Assembly (NCBI GenBank): GCA_002179805.1
Contig: NAVB01000010.1
Location: 99,602-163,601, forward strand
From: Acanthamoeba lenticulata
Lineage: Eukaryota > Discosea > Longamoebia > Acanthamoebidae
Direction: 5' to 3'
DNA length: 64,000 nt
Shown: piece after piece, positions 21,513 to 31,912 of the stretch
Position numbering within the stretch: the first letter of the stretch is position 1
Layout of the letters: every line of letters starts with the position of its first letter
Notes under the pieces: model-generated
What the model was told of the DNA's origin: nothing
Seen by the model: the letters and a program-made list of their open reading frames with translations, nothing else
Database searches by the model: none
Program-made: the position numbers and the translations under genes

Positions 21513-21872
21513 GTGTGGCTCCCGTGTCTGACATAAAAATGTTCACCTAGGTGCATGTTGTTACTCACCTCCGAGCACGAGAAGAAACCGGATAGTTCCA
21601 TCACCGTCTTTCCTTCAACTGCTTTCGGCGTCGATCGAAGCCAGGGAGGCGACGGGGGACATTCGAGCAGGTGGGCGAAGGTGTGAGGGCCGCTTCTAGG
21701 GTGGATTTCTGCGGATGGGTGTCGACAATTCATGATCGGCCGTAGTGATCATGACTACCCAATGAGCAGAGTCAACATGGGAGGGAGGCGCACAAAACGA
21801 AGCCTGTACCTGGCATTGGCCATCCAACTGTAAACACACAAGCAGCACAACACAAGCAGCACTAGAGCGCTC
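21513..21872. other. Intergenic region
   Basis: 360 bases between the glycosidase stop and the USP start. No coding exon or RNA gene is seen. The last 60 bases are A/C-rich (ACACAAGCAGCACAACACAAG), and a similar CAAAGCACAACACGG stretch precedes the USP relic at about 16178. Confidence 0.4.
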
Positions 21873-22624
21873 ATGAACTTTGCCACAGCACCGGAGGAAG
21901 ACTTTAACGACATTAAGCCTTCGCAGCCCATCACCGTCGTGTGCGTGGACGGGACGGAGGAGAGCGAGCGCGCCCTGCGCTGGGCCATGCGGAACGTGCC
22001 GCAAAAGCACGGCCTGATGCTCGTGCATGGAGCCAAGATCCCCTGGAGCGCCTGTGCGTCCAACGCTTTCTTCTTGTTCTCAAGTGGTGCTTGTTGCAAG
22101 CTGATGCACATCACACAGCGCTTGAGATCAAACCCAAGCGGTCGGACAACCTCAAACGTTGTGGAGAACTGTCGTCGCGGTACCAGCAACTGTGCGAAGC
22201 GAATGGGGTATGTGCTACCGTGTGGTGTGGCTGTACGGCTTGTCAACAACCATTTTTTGTTCTTGAACTCGGCGCAGAGGCGGTGCGCAATGGCCCACCT
22301 GCACTTCCAGAGGGGCGACGCATTTGGCGATCATGTTTGCGACTTGGCCAGGTAAGTTCTACGAGGTGCTGGCTTGATAGGCTCCTCACCATTCACGTTC
22401 TGCAGACTTCGTGGAGCCCAGGCTGTGATTACAGGCCGCCGGGACATATCAAACGCCAGAAGGTAAAAAACATCTTGAAAGTGGCGCTTTTTGCATTGTC
22501 GTGTCTCAGGCTGAGCGACCGGGGGGGAGGCAGAGCAATCATGGGGTCGAGCTCGGAGTACATCCTGAAGCACTGCGACGACATTCCCGTCACAATCGTC
22601 CCCTCCGAGGATTACGATGAGTGA
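21873..22624 (+). CDS. Universal stress protein (UspA-like) domain protein
   Basis: Five exons join to MNFATAPEEDFNDIKPSQPI then TVVCVDGTEESERALRWAMR. Later exons read ELSSRYQQLCEANG, then MAHLHFQRGDAFGDHVCDLA, then GAQAVITGRRDIS. The last exon ends GGRAIMGSSSEYILKHCDDI, PVTIVPSEDYDE. The opening strand VVCVDGTEESERAL and the ATP-binding-type GxxxxxxGSSSEYILKH loop followed by PVTIV are hallmarks of the USP fold. Introns lie at about 22053-22119, 22208-22275, 22351-22405 and 22462-22509. USP proteins bind ATP or AMP and are associated with stress tolerance; this one is a single-domain cytosolic form. A relic of the same gene lies at 16201, on the far side of the glycosidase gene. Confidence 0.88.
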
Positions 22625-22680
22625 GCTGTTGTTGCCATAGGACAATACAACTTGTGCAGTCTTCTATTTTAGTCAAAACT

Positions 22681-22745
22681 TTAACCAAGAATCGAACTCG
22701 GGCTTCCGAGGTATATAGGCTCACGTGCTGCCACTATAACCCCTC
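22681..22745 (-). other. tRNA-like relic with intact T arm and B box
   Basis: Reading on the minus strand, a D-arm/A-box-like stretch TATAGTGGCAGCACGTGAGC is followed by CCCGAGTTCGATTCTTGG, which has the T-stem, the TTCGATT loop and a B box. The acceptor stem does not pair and the anticodon stem is poor, so this is probably not a working tRNA. It may be a degenerate tRNA or a short tRNA-derived element. It sits about 100 bases upstream of the 5S gene, on the opposite strand. Confidence 0.3.
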
Positions 22746-22847
22746 TCCTCTCGGAGATGTGTCCAAGAGGAAGCGCGACGAGACGAGTACCTGGTCATTG
22801 GGCAGACGGTAAAAGCGGTCATATTGGGCAGAAGAGCTGCAACAGAT

Positions 22848-22966
22848 GGATACGGCCATACTGCGCAGAAAGCACCGCTTCCCATCCGAACAGCGAAGTT
22901 AAGCTGCGCCAGGCGGTGTTAGTACTGGGGTGGGCGACCACCCGGGAATCCACCGTGTCGTATCCT
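22848..22966 (+). rRNA. 5S ribosomal RNA
   Basis: 119 bases from GGATACGGCCATACTGCGCA to CGTGTCGTATCCT. The ends pair to form helix I (GGATACG with CGTATCC). The internal hallmarks CCCATCCGAACAGCGAAGTT and TTAGTACTGGGGTGGGCGAC match the conserved loops and the internal control region of eukaryotic 5S genes. From memory it agrees almost throughout with Acanthamoeba 5S rRNA. A single copy is seen here, between protein genes rather than in an array, and it would be transcribed by RNA polymerase III. Confidence 0.96.
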
Positions 22967-22968
22967 AC

Positions 22969-22973
22969 TTTTT
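22969..22973 (+). terminator. Pol III terminator of the 5S gene
   Basis: Five T residues follow the mature 3' end by two bases, the usual RNA polymerase III stop signal. Confidence 0.75.
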
Positions 22974-23125
22974 GGCTTCTTCATGCGCCTTGATGTCCCT
23001 TTGGGTCTCCTTCCACTTTTGATGCTGGGCTGCCTCTCTTCCCAAAAAAAAAACCAGAGATGAATAGAAAAAATCTTGTTTGGTGGCCGCACACACGCGC
23101 GACGTACAAGCGAGTCCCCCTCAAG

Positions 23126-23290
23126 GAAAGGAGATGACGGGAAGAAGAGAAAAGGGAGGGAAGGGAAGTGGAGAGGTGGGAGTTTTGTGACACACAAGGC
23201 CCGACAGAGAGGAAGCAAAAAGAAGTGTTGACAGAAGAAGAAAAAGATAAAGGGGAAAGCGGGGGAAAAAGGGGAGTGGCGAAGCGGGGC
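23126..23290. other. Purine-rich tract downstream of LSM14
   Basis: The plus strand is almost all A and G apart from short interruptions around 23185-23210. On the LSM14 strand this is a polypyrimidine stretch about 190-350 bases past the stop, and may lie in the 3' UTR or terminator. Open frames across it are low-complexity and not credible genes. The rest of 22974-23475 shows nothing else. Confidence 0.4.
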
Positions 23291-23475
23291 TCCGTCTTCG
23301 CCCTCCTCTCCACCTGCCACAGCGGGCGGCGGTCGGCTGAAGGGAAGATGGTGTGAGCGCGCGTAAGGCGCCTCTCAGTGGCCGACCACCGGCGAGGGAT
23401 TCTGGCCCACGGGCTGCAAGTCATCACGGTGACCACAAGCGTGAGCTCATGGACACGGAGTAGAGCTAGCGCTTC

Positions 23476-25321
23476 TCATGAGGTAACGACGCGTACCGCG
23501 AATCTCTTCTGGGGAGCGGACGAGCCCCTGACGGCAGCAGCATAGCCGCCGCGGGGAGCCGAGGCGTAGCCACCGCCGCCGCTGCCGCCACCACCGCGGG
23601 CGGGCCTGCCCTCGGAGGGCTGGTTGTTGCCACCAGCGCCACCGCTGTTGCCGCCACCAGGAGGGCCGTAGCGCCTTGGGCCGCCGCGGTGGTGGTGCAT
23701 CCGCCTGTCGTTGGCCGCCCTGCCAAAGGTCTCGGCGTTGAGGCTCCTCTCGTGACGGCGGCGCTCCCTGGCGCTGCCTTCGCCGTCGTCCTTCAGGCGA
23801 TCGAGCGACTCGCACGAGATGCTGTCAAAGAAGGAGGTCGACTTGTCGTAAGCCTTCTCGGCCGCCGCCACCGGCGGCACAGCCTCGCTCTCCACGCTGC
23901 TCTCGGCATCACCGTGAGTCGCGCCCTTGAGCACTTCCTCCTTGATCTTCTCCTTGTCAAACTTGGAGTTGGCCTTCTCAAAATCGAACTCGGGCAGCTT
24001 CTGCGGGGCGCCGTTGTACCGCCCGCCGCCACCGCCTCCACCGCCGCCGCCAGACCTGGGGCCGCTGCCTCGTCCGGCGTCCGAACCGCCGTGAGGCCGA
24101 CCACCACCGGGGGCGCCGCCGCTAGAGGCAACGGGCCTCGGCTGCGAGGGGGCTCCACCCCGCCGGTCACCTGCCCTGGCCGGAGCAGCGCCCGCGTGCT
24201 GGCCCTGTTGCTGCTGTTGCTGCTGGTTCGAGCCGCGCTGGCCGCCCCGGGATCCGCGGCCGTGAGATCGACCCTCTCGCCTCTCGCCATGGGTGGCGGC
24301 CGCCGAGGCCGGTGCGGCGCTTCCAGTGTAAGGACCGAGCAAAGACGCCCCAGTGTCGGTCTCGAGGGCATGGTTGGGGGCAACAGTGGCACTGCTGCTG
24401 ATGCTGCTTCCGTTTTCGTCTCCGTGGCTCGGCTTCGCTGAGTAGACGGTACCATCCGCTGCGGGCTCGACGCGCGCAGGCTCACTGACGGCGGCAGCGC
24501 TCGATCCCGCTACCGCCTCGCCCTTCTTCTCGACCTCAATGCTCTTGCTGTCGTCGCTGGCAGCGGCCGAGGATCCATCCCCATCTTCCCGATCTTCGTG
24601 ATCGGCCGACGAATTGCTTTGCTGGGCGGGAGCAGGAGCAGCAGCCGCGGCCTGCTGAGCCTTCCCGAGGGCAGCCTGACCGGCGGTTGGGGCTTGAGCA
24701 TGAACAGGGTAGGGGGGCTGGCCCGGCATCGGCCCCATTTGTGGCCGTGGCGGATAGTTCGGATAGCCGTAGGGGTTGTAGCCCATTTGATACGGATTGC
24801 CGTAAGGGTACCCGTAGCCAGGATAACCGTAGCCCATCGAGGCATCAGGCATTTGCATCTAGAAAGAAAAATAACGGCAAGCAGCGGTGAACATTTTTTT
24901 TGTTATCCCTCATCATCAAACAAAAGAGGGGCGGCAAGTACGGCGTTAATGATCGCGGGATCATTTGGTGGCTGCGGCTGAGCTGGCGGCTGAGGCGGAG
25001 GCTCGCACACTTGCAGCTCCTTGATGTCAGAACCCCTAAAGATAATGTAGTCGTACACGTTGTTGGAAGGCGGAATTTGCTGTCCATCTTTTCGCCTTCC
25101 TTCCGTGCCGAACGAGCGCACTGTTTGGCGAGGTCGATCCAGTCAAAAACAAAGTTCAATAAAGCCCATCACTCAAAGAAAGGCCACCACCAACCATTTT
25201 GAAGGGCCACAGTCGATTGCTTGGGGTCAATGGAAAAGAGAATGCCCTCATAGCGAATGCCGCTCACCGAGATCAGGCTGATCCTGCTCCCGATGTAGGG
25301 AATGGGCGCAGAACCGCTCAT
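23476..25321 (-). CDS. LSM14: LSM14/Scd6/RAP55 family mRNP protein
   Basis: Translational repressor and P-body component. Exon 1 (from ATG 25321) reads [20 protein letters not shown] then [15 protein letters not shown]. Exon 2 continues [12 protein letters not shown] and [20 protein letters not shown], completing an N-terminal LSm domain close to LSM14. Exon 3 (24858-23476) has a Tyr/Gly/Pro-rich start, long disordered Ala/Ser and RGG-type regions, and then the family's C-terminal signatures: the FDF box [20 protein letters not shown], the FFE-type [14 protein letters not shown] and the TFG-type LNAETFG, followed by an Arg/Gly-rich tail. FDF and FFE motifs bind DDX6 and EDC4 in other species. 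Intron 2 (about 24859-24945) follows PAIINA. All expected family parts are present. Confidence 0.93.
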
Positions 25322-25655
25322 AGCTTCCTACCACATTCAAGCGAGAATCACTCTCGCGCGTAAGAACTTGACGACAAATCCGGTGCTGCAGTGCCGCTCG
25401 TCTTGGCTGCAGCGCCCCATACCTTTAACTCGTTCCTCTAGCTCACTGAAACTCGATGATTGATAGATTGCCTGGCCACCCTCTAACAGAAAACCAGACA
25501 ACGACAGCGTGTACCGCGGCGCTCTTTCTTTGACACTTTTTCTTTTTAGTTTTCTCTTTACTGATGTTTTCCGTTTTACGTTCGTGTTTGAATAAATAAC
25601 AAAAATGCTTCTGGCCCGCGCTCTCGCGGTACGAAGAGGAGAGAAGACGATTTGT
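25322..25655. other. Intergenic region
   Basis: 334 bases upstream of LSM14 and downstream of RhoGAP gene A. A T-rich patch (25535-25575) and A+T-rich bases near 25590 are seen, but no exon or RNA gene. Confidence 0.4.
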
Positions 25656-27296
25656 TCAGTGCTTGGCGTCGTGCTCTATCGTTCGCAAGCCCGGGCAGGT
25701 ATTTCCGACACTCTCGCGGCACTTGCCGTGGGACGTGAAGTCGCAGACTGTGGAAGGAACAACGTCAGTATCCACGTCCGCTCTGTGCGACCGCAGCAGC
25801 GATAAAAGTGGACGAAAGAGAGAGTACGCACGTTCACACCGGTAGATCTTGCGCAGGCCGAAGATGGACTTGAGACAGTGCCTGCAAGTGGCTCGCGAGA
25901 AGGATTCCTTCTTGAAGACATGCTGCTGCTGTCCCGTGGCAGTGGGCTCCTCACACGTTTCGCCGGTCTCTTTGGTTAGCTCCTCCACGATGGCGTCGAA
26001 GTCCCGGCTCTCTTTCTCGGCCTCCTTCACCTCCACAGCCAATTGCTCGATCGAAAGGCTCTCTTGCTCGCTCGACGAGAGAATGCTCCGCGGAGACAGC
26101 AAGCTGTTCTCACTCTGCTTGTTCTGGAGGTGGGCGACGGCCCGTGAGACTCTCACAAGAGCGATTGCCAGCCACACACCAGGAGCGGTGGACATACCGA
26201 AAAAATCTGCTCATGGAAGATGATGCAGTTCTCGATAACGAGGCACTGCGTCCGGACCTGGAGCAGGATGTTGAAGTCGTCGCCTTCCGCCTTGAGCAAA
26301 GACGGTCCGAACACGATGGCCAAGTTGGCCGCGTCCATCTTGTTCTGCTCGCTGTTGGCAGCGACAAGCGCCAACATTTGCACCAATCGGTGGAGGATGT
26401 CCCGGCACTCATCAGGCAGCTGCGAGACGAGGTGCCTGAGTTGCGCCACCTTCTTGCTCTCGTCCGTGATTCCTGTTGCGGGCCCGTGAGCCATAAGCCC
26501 AGAGCTCCAAACCGAAGCGATTACGTTGTGCGACGTACCAGCGGCTTGCATAAACGCCTCGTAGAAGGTGAAAGGCAGCAGCGGCTCGTTCTGCTCACGG
26601 AAGTAGGTCTTGATCACGCTGGCCATGGTGTGCAAGTCGGCCTGGTGGGGCTTGAACAGCTTCTGCATGTCCTCCTCGCCAGCTCCGTTCTTGGCAATCA
26701 GCTTGCGGCACGCCACCACGAGCTCGGCCACGGTGCGCGCACTTCCGCTCAGCCGAAAGATGCCCACAACCGACAGTCCTGTGCGACCAGTCACGACAAG
26801 GGTTAACGGCCAACCCAAGTGGGAAAAAAGATCGGAACGGCGATAACCTACCGCGGAGCTCGACGAAGCGGCAAAGGAAGTCGACCAAAGGAAGCCACAA
26901 CCGTGGCGCGGCGTTTTTGGGGGTCTTGTGTGTGGTGGTGACTTGTCGAGAAGAAGAAGAGGGGCTTGCCGGGGCCGATTCGCTCCCACGGCCCAAGAAA
27001 CGGCCCACGGACATGCTCAACCTCTTGGAGCGTCGCGCGCCCGACGAGCTCTGCGCTGCCGGAGAGGGGACCTCAGGAAGGGAGGAGGTGCGGTTGATTG
27101 CGAGCTCGGCAAAGCCGCTCTTGCCGACGATGGTGTGGCGGAAGACGTTGAGGGCCTCATCTCCAGAGCCTGGGGTGGGCGTGTCGGGAGGCGACTGGCA
27201 GATCAAATCGTCCTGGCTGCTCGGAGAGGTCTCGACCATGGCATGGGTGACCAGGAGTGTGGGAGTGCTTCCATCCGCGGTGCCGCGACGGCTCAT
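25656..27296 (-). CDS. RhoGAP protein with C-terminal C1 zinc finger (paralogue A)
   Basis: Starts MSRRGTADGSTPTLLVTHAM. A Ser-rich N-terminal region precedes the RhoGAP domain: PLVDFLCRFVELRG, GIFRLSGSARTVAELV with the catalytic Arg finger, MASVIKTYFREQNEPLLPF, then NKMDAANLAIVFGPSLLKAE containing the conserved NKM and NLA/FGP signature. After a Ser/Glu-rich linker comes a C1 (diacylglycerol/phorbol ester-type) finger: HVFKKESFSRATCRHC, then CELCDFTSHGKCRESVGNTC (the H/C/C/C/C/H/C/C order is present). The protein would switch off Rho-family GTPases, and the C1 finger suggests membrane lipid recruitment. It is followed upstream by a paralogue in the same orientation, so the pair arose by tandem duplication. 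Several introns divide both domains. Confidence 0.88.
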
Positions 27297-27770
27297 TTCG
27301 GCTGCGTATTGCTGAGGCTCACTGGAGGGTGTTGAGGGTGCGGGGGTGGTTCAGACAAAGACAAGGGGGGGTGGGTTCTGCCGGGTTCTTGGTGGTGCTG
27401 TCGGGTTGACGATCACGTCGCGGTCGCCAAGGCTTTCCAAGAAGCCAAGTGGGGAGGTTGTGGCAGAGCCGTTGCTAGCCTCGCGTGTTTGAAGCGGCGA
27501 TGGTTTTACCGCATGCGCGGTGGTATCCGTCAAGCCAACAACAAAAAACGTCATCGGAGCTCCCATTGTGCTTTTCCGGAAAAGGCATAAAAAGAGGCTC
27601 CTTGGCTACGGAGTTGAAGAACACGTGCTGGCGCGAGACAGCAAACGTCATTGTGAGGCAAAGGGACAGGTGTATTCAACTAACGTGCGGCCCCACATCA
27701 TTTTGTACAAGCACACGCGCCGCCAGTGAGCTCCCGCAGCACGAAGCTACAGCCTCGATGGACGTGTGAT
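27297..27770. other. Spacer between the RhoGAP paralogues
   Basis: 474 bases holding the promoter of paralogue A and the 3' end of paralogue B. Short frames on both strands show no similarity to anything I recognise, and I see no RNA gene. Confidence 0.4.
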
Positions 27771-29331
27771 TTACACCTGAATTGCTGGCGCATCGAGCGA
27801 ATTGAGCGTCACACTACGCGGTCGCTTGAACTCTGGTGGCAGACCATTGGCCGTGCAGGTGTTACCGACGTGTGGCATGCATTTGCCGTGCACTGACCAG
27901 CCACACCCTGTGGGGAGAAGGCACATGTGGCGTGTGAATTCTGTCCATGCCTGCGCAGACCACAACAACGTTGCGTACCTTGGCATTGATAGGCTTTACG
28001 GAGGCCCTTGACCGCCTTGCGGCAATGTCGGCACGCCACGCCGTTGAACGGCTTGAAGGCCTCTCTCTTGAAGCTGTGTGGCCCCAGGTCGGTCAGCTCT
28101 TCCTGTTCGTGCTCGAAGCCCTGCTTGGTGCTCCCTCCGTCTTCTTCTTGTTGTTGTTGTGGTCTGTGCTCCAGCAGGGCAAGCTCTTCATCATAATCAG
28201 CGTCCTCGCAGGCGAAGTCCTTCTCCTGCACCCACCCACGGGTCAGAGAGAGCTCTGAGACCCTGGCACTGGTGGTGCCAAGTTGCGGGCTGCAGGAGCA
28301 GGTGTACGGAAAACACTCTCGCGTGGTGGGTGATGCAGTTCTCGAGAACGAGGCACTCGTTCCTGATCCTCAGGATGTCGAGTCCCTCGCTCTCCCCGCG
28401 CAGCACCGACGGCGCAAAGACTGCCCAATTCACTGGTCTTAGACAGCGCAGTTTGTACAACGACAACACAACAAGAGGTACGGCGTACCGATGGCCAGGT
28501 TGGAGGCGTCCATCTTGTTGCCCTCTCGCAACTCTTGAATCCGGTAAAGCGTCAGCACGAGGCGCCCGAAGATGCGCCTTCTGCTACGGGGCAGCTGCGA
28601 AATGAGAATGCGGAGCTGGTCCACTCGTTCCTCGACATCGTTCACGTCTGGTGGCGAGAAAGGAACCTCTTGTTGAGCCCCAGCCACGAGCCGTGAACGT
28701 TTCAGAGGTTTGGGGGGGGGGAGGTGTGAACCGGCAGTGGAGAGGAAGGCCTCGTAGAGGGAAAAGGGAATGAGGGGCTCGCTCTGCTCACGGAGGTAGG
28801 CCTTGAGGACGCTCGCGACAACATCGACCTGCTTGACGTGAGGGGAGAAGAGGAGCTCGAGCTCCAGCCTCGGGGCTCGTTGGGCGTAGATGCAGTCGCA
28901 CGCCTTGAGGAGCTGCCGCACGAGGCTCGCCCCTGCGCTGGTCCTGAATATCCCCACCTTGTCCTTGCCTGCAATGGAACACCAACGAAGGTTGGCTTCT
29001 TCTCAAGTTTAGACGAAGAAACTTGCATTCCGGTACCGTATTCTTCTACCATGTCGCACAGGAAGTTGATGAGCGGAAACCATAGCGGAGGAGCCCTGCA
29101 AGACGGAGGGGAGGCGAAGGAGGCAGAGTGGGGTCGTTGGCTTCGGCCCAGACGTCTTGTGAGCTCCCTGAGGCCAAACGTAGGCCAGTTGGTCGTTGGC
29201 CCCGCGGTGGAGGTCGTACTCGTGGTGGTCGTCGTCGCCAAACCTGACCTGGCAGGAGAGCGGAAGGAGTCCGGGGCGGAGCGAGAAAGGGACCCCCTGC
29301 GGGCATGACTCAAGTCGAGTGCAGTCGCCAT
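27771..29331 (-). CDS. RhoGAP protein with C-terminal C1 zinc finger (paralogue B)
   Basis: Starts MATALDLSHARRGSLSRSAP. After a Ser/Thr-rich stretch the RhoGAP domain reads PLWFPLINFLCDMVEEYG, GIFRTSAGASLVRQLLK with the Arg finger, VVASVLKAYLREQSEPLIPF, LRILISQLPRSRRRIFGRLV and NKMDASNLAIG, then VFAPSVLRGES. The C-terminal C1 finger is SFKREAFKPFNGVACRHCRK, then CGWSVHGKCMPHVGNTC. Domain order and several intron positions are the same as in paralogue A, 0.5 kb away on the same strand, but sequence identity is modest, so the duplication is old. Between the domains lies an acidic and Gln-rich linker. Likely a Rho-family GTPase-activating protein; the target GTPase cannot be told from sequence. 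Confidence 0.86.
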
Positions 29332-29673
29332 CTTCTGGTTTCGTTCTCTCTTTCCTCTCTCTCCCGTGTTCGGGCCTGGCGGGGATGTGCTCCTGGCTCC
29401 CCGCCGGCCAGATAGTCGTTGCGAGGCAGTCTTGCCCGAGTAGCCGGGATGCTTTAATGCTTGGCAACAAGCCTTAAATGCCACCTTATGCTCATGTCGC
29501 CCACCAAACATCATCATCACCAGGAAGAGTTTTTTGCGGACATGCCTTCTTTTAGCAATAGCTCTTGGCAGTTTCTTGGCGCCAGTTGCTGTTTCGCGAC
29601 AACCTGCCAAAAAAAAACAACGGAAATAATTGAGATAACAATAATATTTAAAATAGATTCAAGAATATTTGAG
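29332..29673. other. Divergent promoter region
   Basis: 342 bases between RhoGAP paralogue B (-) and the oxygenase gene (+). The last 70 bases are strongly A+T-rich (29605-29673), unlike the GC-rich surroundings, and probably form the oxygenase promoter or 5' UTR. No gene is seen. Confidence 0.4.
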
Positions 29674-31835
29674 ATGGAGGAAGGACTGGGGGTGGCCTTG
29701 ATGAGAGTACTTGAGCAGCCGGCTGGAGCACGAGGCCACTTTGCTTCGCTCCACTCTAAAGTCTATGCTGCCGCCAACGGAGGAAATGACGAATTGAATC
29801 GCCTGGCCACGCTACTCCGCTCCGCCACCGTTGGCGCCCTGCAGGCCTTCATCACTCAGCCCCCACCACACCCCGTACACGACATTCTTTCTTGTCTCCT
29901 ACTTGTGCGAACCACACCAACTCCACCGCACATGCAGGAGCAAGCAGCAGAACGGCTGCTGGACGAGTGGCAGCGCGTGCAGCGTCTCGACCAATTCATT
30001 GGCCGTTTGGGTATGCACACGTCCTGAGCAATGAGCATGCTCATGTTGATTGCCTTCCTCTCTCCCCCGCCCGACGCTTGTGCCGCGGCCTCAGTCAGCG
30101 GGAGGCGGCGTCTCCTGAGCGTGCACCCGCACCTGCCCGCCGTGGGCGCTTTGGCCTATCGCGACTTGCTCGCCCGCCACCCGGCACTCCAGGCCGGGCT
30201 GACGGCCACCACCGTGCGTTCCGCCAACAACGTTGTGATCCGAGTGTAAGCTGTTGGCCGCGCTGAAGCCAAGCCTTCTCGGGCAGGTGGCCGAGCGTGG
30301 CTCCGGCGGCAGCTTGTGCGAGGGCATGGACCTCGAGGCCGCGAAGCAAGACGACCTTGCCCAAGGCGCTGGCGCCGACGACAGACTCCAGCGGGCATTA
30401 GACACGATTTACCAAGGGGTGGAAGAAGCGGTCAAGCGCGCCGAGCAGGTGAGCGAAGTGCGCGTGGCCCTGGCCGATGACCGCCGGCAGCAGCAGCCGC
30501 TCCCACGGACGCGGTTCACACGCACGAAGAACGTCCTCCACGACCTGCCGGACATCTCCTGCCTCGACGGCTTCACCTTCTCGCCGGTTCGAGACCACCC
30601 GCGCCAGGTCCTGGCGCGAATTCGGAGTAGACTAACACCTGCAGCGCGAGCAGGAGCAAGTGCGGCGTGAGGACCTCGAGCTCGGGGGCCAAATCGGAAT
30701 CGTGCTCGAGAACGTGTTCTCGCCGGACGAGTGTCGCGCCCTCATCGCCGAGTCCAAGCGGGTGGGCTATGGCAACCTTGAGGGCGAGTTCCTGTCCTCC
30801 AGTGCGCCCCAACCGGCCTTTGTCCTGTTCCCTCCCCCACACGCCTCACGTGTTGGCCATCGGGACCGGTGATCGGGGCGGGACAGTGCGGGACAACAAG
30901 CGGGTGCTGATCATGTGCACCGCCCTGGCCGCCGAGCTGTGGAATCGGGTGCGCCCCCGTCCCTCGCGCCCTTGGGCCGCAGCCTCAGCCAAAGGCTAAG
31001 GCCTGAGCCGTGCGTGTGTGCGGCGGGGCACAGGTGCGGCTTCACATCGAGCGAGACGACCGCGTGCAAAAGGGCCTCCGGCCGTTTGGGTTCGACGCAC
31101 AGGGGACGTGGCAACCCACGCGGCTCAACCCGCTGTTCCGGTTCTGCGAGTATACGGCGCCCTCGGTCGGGTTCGTGGCCCACCGGGACGCGAGCTTCAT
31201 CGGAAGTATGGAGGAGCGATCGATCTTCACGATCATGCTCTACCTCAACGATGAGTTTGACGAGGGCACCACCAACTTCCTCCGCTCGCACACCGGCGGC
31301 CGCGTCGACGAGACCATCCGGGAGGAGATGGCCCGCGGGTACGACGTGCTGTACAAGCTGCGGCCCAAGCCCGGGCTGTGCGTCATCTTTGAGCACACCA
31401 TCCTGCACGAGGGCGCCCCCGTGCCCCGCGGCCAGAAGTACCTCCTCCGCACCGACGTCGTCTTCCAGCGGTTCGCTCGCTCGCCCTTCGTGATCCCTTT
31501 CTCGACCAAAGAGGAGATGGATTGTGTTGGGTAGCTACGTTCACCACAGCTCAAACAAACTGTTCCTCTCACACGGCAGGACGGAGAACCCAAAGGCGGG
31601 TGACGAGTCCTTCCGCGCGCACCCGCTCTACCGACGAATGGTGCAGTACTACAAGGCATGGTCCCTTCTCCCCCTCCTCTCCTCTCCTCTCGGCCCTTGT
31701 TCCATTGCGCCATCATAACAGATGTTTGTGTGACGACAGGACGCGGCGGACGAGGAGTGCCTCGGGCGCGTGGACCGATCGAGCGAGCTCTACGAGCGCG
31801 CCCTCTCCATCCGCCAGTGGTACCGCGAGCCTTGA
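29674..31835 (+). CDS. 2-oxoglutarate/Fe(II)-dependent oxygenase (prolyl 4-hydroxylase-like)
   Basis: The multi-exon gene starts MEEGLGVALMRVLEQPAGAR. About 300 N-terminal residues (helical, for example RLLSVHPHLPAVGALAYRDL and LLAALKPSLLGQVAERG) match no family I know. The C-terminal part is a double-stranded beta-helix dioxygenase: GIVLENVFSPDECRALIAES, FRFCEYTAPSVGFVAHRDAS (first metal ligands His and Asp in HRD), RSIFTIMLYLNDEFDEGTTN, FEHTILHEGAPVPRGQKYLL (distal His in HEGAPV) and the Arg in KYLLRTD that would bind 2-oxoglutarate. All required residues are present, so it is probably active. The substrate may be a protein or small molecule and is not indicated. It ends RQWYREP, 77 bases short of the convergent coiled-coil gene. 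Confidence 0.84.
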
Positions 31836-31912
31836 TCCCCACCCGGCGAAGAAACTGGTAACTGGCTTGGCACCAAGTCTGGTTCTGGTTGGCTGGCTGC
31901 ATAAAACTTTGT

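Noticed and set aside
22681..22760. Functional tRNA gene
   Set aside because: T arm and B box are good, but the acceptor strands do not pair and the anticodon arm is poor, so it is kept only as a tRNA-like relic.
22919..23436. Minus-strand frames with Phe/Pro/Ser-rich protein between 5S and LSM14
   Set aside because: Product of the purine-rich tract read in antisense; no domain, overlaps the 5S gene end.
23689..24441. 250-codon plus-strand frame opposite LSM14
   Set aside because: Antisense shadow of the Gly/Ala/Arg-rich LSM14 tail.
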